Source: DASSKA01 sp963839365
GTDB taxonomy: Bacteria > Actinomycetota > Actinomycetes > Propionibacteriales > Nocardioidaceae
NCBI GenBank assembly: GCA_963839365.1
Contig: CAWIUT010000003.1
Span: forward strand, 124,001 to 188,000
Reading direction: 5' to 3'
DNA length: 64,000 nucleotides
Position 1 is the stretch's first letter, and each line of letters starts with the position of its first letter. Below, one piece after another: positions 25,888 to 34,364 of this stretch. The position numbers were made by a program, and so were the translations under genes. The notes beneath the pieces were generated by a model that saw only the letters and a list, made by a program, of their open reading frames with translations, did no database searches and was not told the origin of the DNA.

Positions 25888-26276
25888 GGCTGTCGAACCT
25901 CTTTCGTCAAGACCCGGCACGGGTGCACCGTCCGCCGATCACGGCGGCTGCGGCACCTCCCGCGGCCCGGGTCGCCTCAGTTGTCGCAGGAAGCGGGTGC
26001 TGCCTGCCCTGACGCCCGCGCGCGCCCGAACCCACCGGTATCCCCGGTGGGACTGAAAGGACGTCGCCCGCGATGAACGGTGCCGGACCAGCCGGCATCG
26101 CTCGGTGCGGTCAGCGAGCGTGCGAAGTCAACCCGCGTAGACGGATTGCTCCGTCGATTCTACGCGAGGGTTGCCCCGGCGGCCAATCGCAGGCCGGCCG
26201 GCACCGGTCCCCAGCGCCCCGTCCCGGTTCGCCGTCCACAGCTCCGGGCGGGGAGGTTGGTACGCCGCGCGTCCGG
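25888..26276 (-). promoter_or_regulatory. rpsB leader region with three hairpins
   Basis: This 389-base stretch between rpsB and the divergent peptidase gene has no convincing gene. It holds three inverted repeats: 25932-25947 (6-bp stem, 4-base loop), 26031-26051 (8-bp stem, 5-base loop) and 26134-26166 (stacked stems of 6 and 6 bp with a 3'-side bulge). A structured rpsB leader used for S2 autoregulation is known in other bacteria, and these may be its counterpart. A TTGACT at 26126-26131 (minus) lacks a good -10 partner. Confidence 0.35.
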
Positions 26277-26828
26277 ATGCACCCTCGGGCCATGCTCCTC
26301 CTCGCCCCCGTCCAGCTGATGGCGGCTCCCCTGCTGACCGGGCTGATGCTCGCTGTCCCGCCCGCGGCCGCTCCCGGTCCGCCCCCGAGTGCGCCCGCGG
26401 GATCGCCCTCGGGTCACGACCCGGGCGCGCTCTGGCCGCTGGACCCCCGCCCTCCGGTGGTCTCCGGGTTCTCACCGCCCGCCGAGCCGTGGGGCGCCGG
26501 CCACCGCGGCGTCGACCTGCTCGGCCACCCCGGGCAGCCGGTCCACGCCGCCCGGGCGGGCACGGTGTCCTACGCCGGCACCATCGCAGGCGTCGGTGTG
26601 GTGGTGGTCCGCAACAGGGCGACGCGCGAGACCTACGAGCCGGTCACACCGGCGGTGCGGACCGGGCAGCAGGTCGGCGCCGGTCAGGTGCTGGGCACGC
26701 TCGCGACCTTCGGGTCGCACTGCTTCCCGCGGACGTGCCTGCACTGGGCGCTGCTGTCCGGTGAGCGCTACCTGGACCCGTTGAGCCTGCTCGGCGCCGC
26801 TCCGGTGCGGCTGCTGCCGCTGTCGTGA
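26277..26828 (+). CDS. M23 family peptidase-like exported protein
   Basis: A 183-residue secreted protein with a signal peptide (LLLAPVQLMAAPLLTGLMLAV, cleavage probably after the alanine run), a Pro-rich linker and one LytM/peptidase M23 domain. The GHRGVDLLGHPGQPVHAARAGTV segment carries the first zinc ligands (His, Asp). The second, normally HxH, is CLHW here, so the first of that pair is Cys. I recall the same CLHW form in related proteins next to rpsB in other actinobacteria. It may bind or trim peptidoglycan. The start is uncertain: ATGs at 26277 and 26292 both fit. Confidence 0.75.
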   Translation: MHPRAMLLLAPVQLMAAPLLTGLMLAVPPAAAPGPPPSAPAGSPSGHDPGALWPLDPRPPVVSGFSPPAEPWGAGHRGVDLLGHPGQPVHAARAGTVSYAGTIAGVGVVVVRNRATRETYEPVTPAVRTGQQVGAGQVLGTLATFGSHCFPRTCLHWALLSGERYLDPLSLLGAAPVRLLPLS

Positions 26829-26846
26829 GGGCCGGCGAGCGTCGTC

Positions 26847-27791
26847 TCACGCGCGGGGGTGGGCCTGCTGGTAGGCACGGCGCAGCCGCTCGGAGGTGAC
26901 GTGCGTGTAGATCTGGGTGGTCGCCAGCGAGGCGTGACCGAGCAGCTCCTGCACCGCGCGCAGGTCCGCGCCGCCTTCGAGCAGATGGGTGGCGGCGGTG
27001 TGCCGGAGACCGTGCGGCCCCAGGCCGGGAGCGTTCGGCACCTCGGCCAGTCGGGCGTGGACCAGGCTGCGCACCGCCCGTTGGTCGATCCGCCCGCCGC
27101 GCGCGCCCAGGAACAGCGCGGCCCCGGCACCGGGCGCGACCAGCTGCTGCCGTCCCCGGCGCAGCCACGCGTCCAGCGCCCGGACGGCGGGTCGGCCGAA
27201 CGGCACGCTGCGCTCCTTGCGTCCCTTGCCGAACACCCGGAGCAGGCTGCGCTCGTGGTCCACGTCGTCGACATCGAGGCCGCACAGCTCACCGACCCGG
27301 ACCCCGGTGGCGTAGAGCAGCTCCAGGATCGCCACGTCCCGCAGCCCGAGCGGGCTGCCGTCGTCGGCATGGACCGCTGCCGCGTCGAGCATCGCCCTCA
27401 CCTCCTCGAGACGAAGGGCCGGCGGTAGGGTGCGGTGCGCCTTCGGCGTGCCGAGCAGGGAGCCCGCGTCCGTCGTACTCCTACCGGTGCGCTGCACCCA
27501 TCCGGTGAACACCCGCACCGCGGTGGCCCGCCGGGCCATGGTGGTGCGGGCCCGTCCCAGGGTCTGCTGCTTGGCCAGCCAGCTGCGCAGCGTGCGCAGG
27601 TCGATGGTGGACACGTCGTCGTGGCCGAGCCGGGCGGCGTGCTCGAGCATGTCGGCGATGTCGGCGAGGTAGGCACGCACCGTGTGCGGGGCAAGGTCCC
27701 GCTCGGCGGTCAGATGCCGTTCGTAGGCCGCCAGCACGCCCACCATCGCCTCGGGCAGCGCGGCTGCCCGGCTCTCGGGCTCCTCGGACAC
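26847..27791 (-). CDS. xerC: Tyrosine recombinase XerC
   Basis: Resolves chromosome dimers at dif with XerD. The 314-residue protein has an N-terminal SAM-like core-binding domain (about 15-105) and a C-terminal catalytic domain. All catalytic residues are visible: Arg165 (GVRVGEL), Lys189, His260 and Arg263 (HGLRH), His286 (LGHAS) and Tyr295 (TQIYTHV). Its position between the rpsB-adjacent peptidase and dprA is the conserved chromosomal one, so this is the housekeeping recombinase rather than a phage integrase. It is divergent from rocD. Confidence 0.93.
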   Translation of the reverse strand: MSEEPESRAAALPEAMVGVLAAYERHLTAERDLAPHTVRAYLADIADMLEHAARLGHDDVSTIDLRTLRSWLAKQQTLGRARTTMARRATAVRVFTGWVQRTGRSTTDAGSLLGTPKAHRTLPPALRLEEVRAMLDAAAVHADDGSPLGLRDVAILELLYATGVRVGELCGLDVDDVDHERSLLRVFGKGRKERSVPFGRPAVRALDAWLRRGRQQLVAPGAGAALFLGARGGRIDQRAVRSLVHARLAEVPNAPGLGPHGLRHTAATHLLEGGADLRAVQELLGHASLATTQIYTHVTSERLRRAYQQAHPRA

Positions 27792-27961
27792 GCTGTCGAG
27801 GGTAGGCGAGCCCGGGGCCGAGGACGCGGTGCCGCGCGTGGAGCGAATGCCGTGTCCTCCTCGCGCCGACGCAATATCGTGGTTGCGGGGGCACCGCGTG
27901 CCGCCGAGCGCCGGTCGAGCTTCGTGACCGGAGGTTCACCACCGGGCGATCGGAGGCAGCG

Positions 27962-29212
27962 ATGAGCACCATTCCCGTCCCGCACGAGCGCACTGCCGCG
28001 ACCAACGTCGCGCACGTGGCGTTGGTGCAGTCGGTGGCCGCACACAACTACCACCCGCTCCCGGTGGTGCTGACCGAGGGCCACGGCGCGTGGGTCACCG
28101 ACGTCGAGGGGCGCCGGTACCTCGACTGCCTGGCCGGCTACTCGGCCCTCAACTTCGGCCACGGCCACCCTGTGCTGCTCGACGAGGCGCACGCCCAGCT
28201 CGAACGGCTCACGCTGACCAGCCGGGCGTTCCACAACGACCGGTTGGGCCCGTTCTGCCGGGACCTGGCTGCGCTCGCGGGCATGGAGTGCGTGCTGCCG
28301 ATGAACACCGGGGCCGAAGCCGTGGAGACGTCGCTGAAGGTCGCCCGCCGATGGGGTTACCAGGTCAAAGGGGTGCCCGCCGACCGCGCGGAGATCATCG
28401 TGGCCGCCGGCAACTTCCATGGCCGCACCACCACGATCGTGAGCTTCTCCACCGATCCGGAGGCCCGCGAGGGGTTCGGGCCGTTCACGCCGGGCTTCGT
28501 GGTGGTGCCCTTCGGGGACGCCGAAGCCGTGCGCACGGCCGTGACCTCCCACACGGTGGCCATGCTGGTCGAGCCGATCCAGGGCGAGGCCGGCGTGGTG
28601 GTGCCACCGGCCGGCTACCTGGCCGAGCTCCGCCGGATCTGCACGGATGCGGGCGTGCTGCTCATCGCGGACGAGATCCAGTCCGGGCTCGGGCGCACCG
28701 GGGAGACCTTCGCCTGTGAGGCCGAGCAGGTGGTGCCGGACATGTACGTGCTCGGGAAGGCGCTGGGCGGCGGCATCGTGCCGGTGTCCGCGGTGGTCTC
28801 GCGCTGGGACGTGCTGGGCGTGCTGACCCCGGGCAGCCACGGGTCCACCTTCGGCGGCAACCCGTTGGCGGCAGCGGTCGGACAGGCCGTGGTCCGGCTG
28901 CTGGCCACCGGTGAGTTCCAGGAACGGGCCCGGGTGCTCGGCGAGGTGCTGCACCACGGGCTGCGGCGCCTGGTGGGGCAGGGACTGCTCGCGGTGCGTG
29001 GCCGCGGGCTGTGGGCAGGCATCGACATCGAGCCCACCTTGATGTCCGGCCGCCAGATGTGCGAGCGGCTGATGACCCAGGGGGTGCTGGCCAAGGACAC
29101 CCACGGTGCCACGGTGCGGCTGGCGCCGCCTCTCGTCGTCGGGCCCGAGGACGTGGAGTGGCTGGTCGCGAAGGTCTCCGCGGTGCTGCAGGAGGCGCGC
29201 GCCGCCTCCTGA
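27962..29212 (+). CDS. rocD: Ornithine--oxo-acid transaminase
   Basis: Converts ornithine plus 2-oxoglutarate to glutamate-5-semialdehyde plus glutamate. The 416-residue class III aminotransferase shows AHNYHPLPVVL and LDCLAGYSALNFGH, typical of ornithine aminotransferases, then NTGAEAVET (115-123), Asp237 in IADEIQSG and Lys266 in LGKALGGG. The ribosome binding site GGAGG precedes the ATG. It is a third class III aminotransferase in this window and links arginine/ornithine use with the amine cluster metabolically. It interrupts the usual xerC-dprA neighbourhood and is convergent with dprA. Confidence 0.93.
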   Translation: MSTIPVPHERTAATNVAHVALVQSVAAHNYHPLPVVLTEGHGAWVTDVEGRRYLDCLAGYSALNFGHGHPVLLDEAHAQLERLTLTSRAFHNDRLGPFCRDLAALAGMECVLPMNTGAEAVETSLKVARRWGYQVKGVPADRAEIIVAAGNFHGRTTTIVSFSTDPEAREGFGPFTPGFVVVPFGDAEAVRTAVTSHTVAMLVEPIQGEAGVVVPPAGYLAELRRICTDAGVLLIADEIQSGLGRTGETFACEAEQVVPDMYVLGKALGGGIVPVSAVVSRWDVLGVLTPGSHGSTFGGNPLAAAVGQAVVRLLATGEFQERARVLGEVLHHGLRRLVGQGLLAVRGRGLWAGIDIEPTLMSGRQMCERLMTQGVLAKDTHGATVRLAPPLVVGPEDVEWLVAKVSAVLQEARAAS

Positions 29213-29227
29213 CCAACCACTCCTGAC

Positions 29228-29242
29228 CAGCCGCCCCGGCTG
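29228..29242. terminator. Small hairpin between convergent rocD and dprA
   Basis: CAGCCG (29228-29233) pairs with CGGCTG (29237-29242) over a 3-base loop in the 40-base gap between the two stop codons. It is short, so only a weak terminator candidate. Confidence 0.35.
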
Positions 29243-29252
29243 ACCACTCCGG

Positions 29253-30383
29253 TCAACCGCGGGGGGCCAACCGCCAATGGCCACCGTCAGACTCCACGAG
29301 ACCGAGCCTGCCCAACCGCTGCAGGCTCGCGGTCACCTCGGCCGGTCCCATCCCGGCGGTCCGCCCGATCGCCGCGCCGGTCACCGCAACGGTCACGGGC
29401 ACGGCATCGAGCACCTGCCGCTCCCGGTCGGTGAGCCGGTCGTACGTCGTGACGGGCGCCCGCGGCTCGGGAGCCAGGAAGCTGCCCGCCGGGGTGAGCA
29501 GCTCGAGGACGTCGGCCCCGCGGGCGACCAACGTCGCCTCGCCCCTGCGGATCAGCTCGTGCACGCCCTCGGACGGGGCGCTGGTGACGGGGCCCGGGAC
29601 CCCCATCAGCACCCGGTGCAGCCGCGAGGACCAGTTCGCGGTGTTCAGGGCGCCGCTCCGCACCGCCGCCTCCACGACCACCGTTCCCCGGGTCAGCGCC
29701 GCGATCACGCGGTTGCGGGACAGGAAGCGCAGCTTGGTGGGTGCGCACCCCGGCGGCAGCTCGGAGACCAGCAGACCCACGTCGGCGATGTAGTCGAGCA
29801 GGTTCTTGTGCGCCGACGGGTAGGCGCGGTCCAGACCGCAGGCGAGCACCGCGACCGTCGGGCCGCGGGCGGCGAGCGCGCCGCGGTGGGCGGCCTGGTC
29901 GATGCCGAAGGCAGCACCGGAGACCACGGGCGCCTGATGGCCAGCGAGATGGGCGGCGATGTCCGAGGCGACCTGGGTGCCGTACGTCGTCGCGGACCGG
30001 GACCCGACCACGGCGGCGGCGCTGCCGGTGACCTCGGCCAGGGACAGTGGCCCCTTGACCCAAAGGCCGACAGGCGCCCCACCGCGCCCCTGCACCGGTT
30101 CGGCCCCGTCGAGGTCGTCCAGCACGGCCGGCCACTCCTCGTCGCCCGGGCACACGAAGCGGATGCCGCATGCCGACGCCGTGTCGAGGTCGCGTTCCGG
30201 GTCGAGGGCCCGGAGCCGGGCGGCGACGTCGGTGTAGACGTTCTCGGGGTCGCGCTCCTGGCTGAGCAGCTCGTAGAGGCGGACGGCGCCGAGCTCGCGG
30301 ACGAGGCGGGCCATCTTGAGGTCTCCGGGCTCTCCCAGGCGGCTCAGCGCCGCCCGGGCCACCCGGTCGGTGAGGGTGCTCAT
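29253..30383 (-). CDS. dprA: DNA-processing protein DprA
   Basis: Loads RecA on incoming single-stranded DNA in transformation; its role in many actinobacteria is unclear. The 376-residue protein has the Rossmann-like core with VVGSRSATTYG, VVSGAAFGIDQAAH and FLSRNRVIAALT, followed by a C-terminal winged-helix-like domain. The usual SGSLxTA motif reads SGALNTANW, a modest divergence. Its start overlaps the yifB stop (ATGA), so the two are translationally coupled. Confidence 0.93.
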   Translation of the reverse strand: MSTLTDRVARAALSRLGEPGDLKMARLVRELGAVRLYELLSQERDPENVYTDVAARLRALDPERDLDTASACGIRFVCPGDEEWPAVLDDLDGAEPVQGRGGAPVGLWVKGPLSLAEVTGSAAAVVGSRSATTYGTQVASDIAAHLAGHQAPVVSGAAFGIDQAAHRGALAARGPTVAVLACGLDRAYPSAHKNLLDYIADVGLLVSELPPGCAPTKLRFLSRNRVIAALTRGTVVVEAAVRSGALNTANWSSRLHRVLMGVPGPVTSAPSEGVHELIRRGEATLVARGADVLELLTPAGSFLAPEPRAPVTTYDRLTDRERQVLDAVPVTVAVTGAAIGRTAGMGPAEVTASLQRLGRLGLVESDGGHWRLAPRG

Positions 30384-31969
30384 CCCGCCCGCTCCCCCAG
30401 GCTGTCCAACCGGAGCGGATCGCCGCTGCGCAGCCGGAGCGCGACGTCCAGCTCCCGGGACCCGGGGCGACCGGTGTCACCGAGGTCGGCGACCGTCCAG
30501 GCCAACCGGTGCACACGCGTCGCGCCGCGCCGGGTGAGACGTCCCGCGTAGACCTCGGTGTCCAAGGACCCGGCTGCTTCCTGGGTCAACGGCCAGCGCT
30601 GATGCAGCACCGGACCGGGCACGTCCGCGTTCAGCCGCCAGGGCGTGTCCGCGTAGCGCTGCTGCTGCCGCGCTCGCGCTGCGCTCACCCGGTCCCGGAT
30701 CGCCGCGGACGGCTCCGGGCGGGCCAGCGGGTCGGCGAGCTCGTGCGGCCGGACCGGCTCGACGTAGCGGGTGATGTCGATGCGGTCGGCGACCGGTCCG
30801 CTGAGCTTGCTGCGGTAGGCGCGGCGTCTGACCTCCGAGCAGGTGCACCGGTTGTCCCGGTCGTGCGGGTGGTACTCCCCGCAGGGGCAGGGGTTGGCCG
30901 CCATCACGATCATGGCGCGGGCCGGGAAGGTGGCCACCTCCTCGCCGCGCGCGATGGTGATCTCGCCGCTCTCCAGGGGTTGGCGGAGCGCGTCGAGCAC
31001 GTCGGCGTTGAACAGCGGGAACTCGTCGAGGAACAGTGCGCCCAGATGGGCCCGGCTGACCTCCCCGGGCCTGACCCGGCCGCTGCCGCCACCGAGCAGG
31101 CTGGCCTTGGACGCCGAGTGGTGCGGCGCCCGGAACGGCGGCCGGCTCAGCAGCGACTGCCCCGGCGGCAGGCACTCGGCCAGTGAGTAGATCGCCGTCA
31201 GCTCCAGCGACTCCTCCAGGGTGAGGTCGGGAAGCAGCCCGGGCAGCCGTTCGGCGAGGGTGGTCTTGCCGGCGCCCTTGGGCCCGGCCAGCATCAGGTG
31301 ATGCCCGCCGGCGGCGGCCACCTCGAGGGAGTACCGGCTGTCGGCCATCCCGAGCACGTCGGCCATGTCCAGGTCGGCGACCCGCTCCTGCCCGCGCCAG
31401 CTCAGCAGCGGTCCGCTCGCCAGGGGTGCGACCGGGGGCGCGTCCGGCACCGGTTCTCCGCAGAGCTCGGCCACCACCTGGCGCAGGGACCGGGCCCCGA
31501 CCACGGCCATGCCGGGCACCATGGCCGCCTCCTCCGCCTGTGGCTCGGGCACCACCACGCACCGCATGCCCCGGGCCGAGGCGGCCAGCGCCATCGGCAG
31601 CACGCCCGGGACCGCGCGCAGCCGGCCGTCCAAGGTGAGCTCACCGATCAGGACCCTTCCCGCCAGGGCGTCCCTGGGCACCGCGCCGGAGGCGGCCAGC
31701 ACCCCGATCGCGATGGCGAGGTCGAAGTGTGGTCCGCGCTTGGGCAGGTCGGCCGGGGACAGCAGGATGGTCACCCGCCGGGTGGTCGGCCAGTCGAACC
31801 CGCTGTTGTCCAGGGCGGCCCGGCAGCGGTCGCGGGCCTCGTTGATGGACGCGTCCGGCCGGCCCACCAGCGCGGTGGCGACCAGGCCCTGCGCGACGTC
31901 GACCTGCACGTCGATGAGGTGCCCGGTCGCGCCCTGCAGCGAGATCGTCCGGGTCGTGGCGACCGGCAT
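30380..31969 (-). CDS. YifB family Mg chelatase-like AAA ATPase
   Basis: A 529-residue ComM/YifB-type protein, implicated in branch migration during transformation in other bacteria. An N-terminal Lon-protease-like fold (ALVGRPDASINEARDR) is followed by the AAA+ domain with Walker A GPKGAGKTT, Walker B FLDEF and a Cys-containing NPCPCG motif with downstream CTCS. The ATG at 31969 has GAGGGATC upstream and overlaps the yraN stop as TGATG; the frame extends much further but shadows yraN. With dprA it forms a conserved pair. Confidence 0.93.
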   Translation of the reverse strand: MPVATTRTISLQGATGHLIDVQVDVAQGLVATALVGRPDASINEARDRCRAALDNSGFDWPTTRRVTILLSPADLPKRGPHFDLAIAIGVLAASGAVPRDALAGRVLIGELTLDGRLRAVPGVLPMALAASARGMRCVVVPEPQAEEAAMVPGMAVVGARSLRQVVAELCGEPVPDAPPVAPLASGPLLSWRGQERVADLDMADVLGMADSRYSLEVAAAGGHHLMLAGPKGAGKTTLAERLPGLLPDLTLEESLELTAIYSLAECLPPGQSLLSRPPFRAPHHSASKASLLGGGSGRVRPGEVSRAHLGALFLDEFPLFNADVLDALRQPLESGEITIARGEEVATFPARAMIVMAANPCPCGEYHPHDRDNRCTCSEVRRRAYRSKLSGPVADRIDITRYVEPVRPHELADPLARPEPSAAIRDRVSAARARQQQRYADTPWRLNADVPGPVLHQRWPLTQEAAGSLDTEVYAGRLTRRGATRVHRLAWTVADLGDTGRPGSRELDVALRLRSGDPLRLDSLGERAG

Positions 31970-32349
31970 CAGCCGATCCCTCGCACGTGGTCGACGACCG
32001 GGGCTCCCCGGGCCGGCACCAGGACCCCCACCAGGTCCAGACGCACTTCGTCCGGCCGGAGCGCGTGCTCGGTGAGCCAGCGGGCCGCCAGCCGGCGCAT
32101 CCGCTCGGCCTTGCGGGCGGTGACCGCCTCCAGCGGGGAGCCGTAGGCGACCGACGAGCGGGTCTTGACCTCGCAGACGACCAGGGCCGCGCCGTCGCGC
32201 AGCACCAGGTCGATCTCGCCGAGCTCGCAGCGCCAGTTGCGGTCGAGCAGCACCATCCCGCCCGCGGTGAGGTGGCGCGCCGCCAGCCCCTCGCCGTACG
32301 CCCCCAGGGCCTGCCGCCGCGCGGCGGGGCTGCTCATCGTGCCTGTCAT
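31969..32349 (-). CDS. YraN family (UPF0102) endonuclease-fold protein
   Basis: A 126-residue protein of the UPF0102/YraN family, a restriction-endonuclease-like fold of unresolved cellular role. Family residues are present: GEGLAARHL, the ELGEIDLVL segment (acidic active-site residues) and VVCEVKTRSS (E-x-K). The ATG at 32349 gives the usual length, with a second ATG four codons on. It is coupled to yifB through a TGATG overlap. Confidence 0.92.
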   Translation of the reverse strand: MTGTMSSPAARRQALGAYGEGLAARHLTAGGMVLLDRNWRCELGEIDLVLRDGAALVVCEVKTRSSVAYGSPLEAVTARKAERMRRLAARWLTEHALRPDEVRLDLVGVLVPARGAPVVDHVRGIG

Positions 32350-32462
32350 GGGCCACCTCCTGCCGAGCAGGGTGACGCATTCCAGGGCCGCGCCGGAGGG
32401 GGCACCGCCGGCCCTGTGGACGACCGGCCGGGCAGACGGCCTGGGGACAGCACCCGGCCGGC

Positions 32463-32771
32463 TCAGGCCTTGGGCAGCTCGATGTCGGCCTGGTTCAGCT
32501 CCTCGACGTTCACGTCCTTGAAGGTGAGCACCTTGACGTTCTTGGCGAACCGGGCCGGCCGGTACATGTCCCACACCCAGGCGTCGGTCATGGACACCTC
32601 GAAGAACACGTCCCCGGCCTCGGTGCGGGCCTTCACGTCCACCTGGTTGCACAGGTAGAAACGCCGGTCGGTCTCCACGACGTACTTGAAGATCCCCACC
32701 ACGTCGCGGTACTCGCGGTAGAGCTGGAGCTCCATCTCGGTCTCGTACTTCTCGAGCTCTTCCGCGCTCAT
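32463..32771 (-). CDS. DUF2469 family protein
   Basis: A 102-residue protein starting MSAEELEKYE, highly conserved across actinobacteria (mycobacterial Rv2901c type). It is charged, with no membrane segment, and has the characteristic YREYRDVVGIFKYVVETDRRFY and WVWDMYRPARF segments. The function is unknown. Its ATG overlaps the rnhB stop (ATGA), so it is translated with rnhB. A 113-base gap separates it from yraN. Confidence 0.92.
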   Translation of the reverse strand: MSAEELEKYETEMELQLYREYRDVVGIFKYVVETDRRFYLCNQVDVKARTEAGDVFFEVSMTDAWVWDMYRPARFAKNVKVLTFKDVNVEELNQADIELPKA

Positions 32772-33538
32772 CGAACCGTCTCCATCGGGTCTGCCTCCAG
32801 CCAGCCGGGGACCGCGCCGTCCCCGCCATTGTCTCCCAGCACGCGCTCGTCGACGGGCACCGGCGCACCGCAGTCGTCGGGCACATCCTCCCCCATGGCG
32901 CGGCGTACGTTCACGAACCGACGCCGGTGCACCGGGCACGGGCCGTGCTCGATCAGCGCGGCGTTGTGGGTCTCGGTGACATATCCCTTGTGGGTGGCGA
33001 AGTCGTAGGCCGGGTACTGCTCGTGCAGCTTCGTCATGATCCGGTCCCTGGTCACCTTGGCGATCACCGAGGCCGCCGAGATGCACGCCGCCACCCGGTC
33101 CCCTTTCCACATCGCCAGTCCCGGCGCCCCCAGCCCGTCGACGGGGAAGCCGTCGGTGAGCACGTACGCCGGGACGGGCGCCAGCTTGGCGATACTGCGC
33201 CGCAGTGCTTCCACGTTCGCCACATGCATGCCCAGCCGATCGCACTCCTCGGGGCCGATGACCACCACCGACCAGGCCAGCGCGCGCCGGAGCACCTGGG
33301 CGTAGCAGCGCTCGCGTGCCTTGGCGGTGAGCAGCTTGGAGTCCGCGAGGCCGGGCACCTGTCCGCGCTTCCCCTCCGGGAGGATGGCGGCCGCGGCCAC
33401 CAGTGGGCCGGCGCACGCGCCGCGTCCGGCTTCGTCGACCCCGGCCACCGGATCCAGGCCGGCCCGGCGCAGCGCCCGCTCGTACCCGTACGGGCCGGCG
33501 TCGCGGCGGATGGTCAGTCCCCGGGGCAGCTCGCTCAT
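32768..33538 (-). CDS. rnhB: Ribonuclease HII
   Basis: Removes RNA from RNA-DNA hybrids and single ribonucleotides. The 256-residue protein has the catalytic AGVDEAGRGACAGP motif (Asp35, Glu36), an LTDG segment with the third acidic residue and the AAASVIAKVTRDR-type helix (SAASVIAKVTRD). The start chosen at 33538 has GGTGGCGAG upstream; the frame continues to 33571. It lies between lepB and the DUF2469 gene in the conserved order rplS-lepB-rnhB. Confidence 0.95.
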   Translation of the reverse strand: MSELPRGLTIRRDAGPYGYERALRRAGLDPVAGVDEAGRGACAGPLVAAAAILPEGKRGQVPGLADSKLLTAKARERCYAQVLRRALAWSVVVIGPEECDRLGMHVANVEALRRSIAKLAPVPAYVLTDGFPVDGLGAPGLAMWKGDRVAACISAASVIAKVTRDRIMTKLHEQYPAYDFATHKGYVTETHNAALIEHGPCPVHRRRFVNVRRAMGEDVPDDCGAPVPVDERVLGDNGGDGAVPGWLEADPMETVR

Positions 33539-33592
33539 CTCGCCACCATTGTCACGCCGCGTCGCGGGCACGCAGCGGGCACCCCCGCCCGG

Positions 33593-34342
33593 CTACCGCG
33601 AGCCGACGGCGTTGAAGGTGGCCGGGCGGTGCAGCAGGGTGGCGTGGTCCAGCGGCCACACGATCGCGAACACCTTGCCCACCACGTCCGTGACCGGGAC
33701 CATGCCGCCGCCGGGGTCGCCGAGGTGGACCCGGGAGTCGGCGGAGTTCGACCGGTTGTCGCCCATCACCCACAGGTATCCCTTGGGCACGTGCACCTTG
33801 AAGTGGATCAGCGACGGCGGCTCGTGGTCCTTGACGTAGGACCGCTCGTTGAGCGGCACCCCGTCGACGGTGACCCGACCCCTGGCGTCGCAGCACTTGA
33901 CCGTGTCGCCGCCGACCCCGATGACCCGCTTCACCAGGTGTCCGCCGGTCGGGTACAGCCCGAACAGCTCCAGCGCTCGCGCGACCGGGGTGGTCGCCGG
34001 ACGCTCCTCCGCGGGGTCCAGCCAGCCACCCGGGTCGGAGAACACCACGACGTCACCGCGCTGCGGAGACCCGCCGCCCCAGCTGGTGACCTTCTCGACC
34101 AGGATCCGGTCGTTGAGCCGCAGCGTGTTCTCCATCGACCCCGAGGGGATGTAGAACGCCTGCAGGAAGAAGGCCTTGATGACGATCGCGAGGACCAGGG
34201 CGAGCACCAGCAGCAGGATCATCTCCTGCCACAGCGGCAGCTGCTGGCGCTCCTCGCGGGAGCGCGCCGCTCGTCCCCTGGCGTGCGAGGCGGGTGCGTG
34301 TTCGGACGCGGGCTCCGGCCCGGCTTCCTCGCGGTTGGTCAC
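33593..34342 (-). CDS. lepB: Signal peptidase I
   Basis: Cleaves Sec and Tat signal peptides at the outer face of the membrane. The 249-residue protein has a charged cytoplasmic N-terminus, one membrane helix (about 41-62) and the catalytic Ser69 in YIPSGSMENT. The lysine box is LVKRVIGVGGDTVK, and VMGDNRSNSADSR is the conserved box E. GGDTVKCCD adds a cysteine pair not essential to the family. It is preceded by rplS with a 22-base gap. Confidence 0.95.
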   Translation of the reverse strand: MTNREEAGPEPASEHAPASHARGRAARSREERQQLPLWQEMILLLVLALVLAIVIKAFFLQAFYIPSGSMENTLRLNDRILVEKVTSWGGGSPQRGDVVVFSDPGGWLDPAEERPATTPVARALELFGLYPTGGHLVKRVIGVGGDTVKCCDARGRVTVDGVPLNERSYVKDHEPPSLIHFKVHVPKGYLWVMGDNRSNSADSRVHLGDPGGGMVPVTDVVGKVFAIVWPLDHATLLHRPATFNAVGSR

Positions 34343-34364
34343 CCAGCGAGCCTAACGAACCCGC

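Noticed and set aside
26103..26131. TTGACT on the minus strand as the rpsB -35 element
   Set aside because: No acceptable -10 hexamer at 16-19 bases downstream.
26847..27791. Tyrosine recombinase considered as a phage or island integrase
   Set aside because: It sits at the conserved xerC locus near dprA and rpsB, with normal length and composition and no attachment-site repeats or phage genes nearby.
31970..32380. N-terminal extension of YifB through the upstream open frame
   Set aside because: The extension lies out of frame over yraN with low-complexity Arg/Gly/Pro content; the ATG at 31969 has a ribosome binding site and the family N-terminus.
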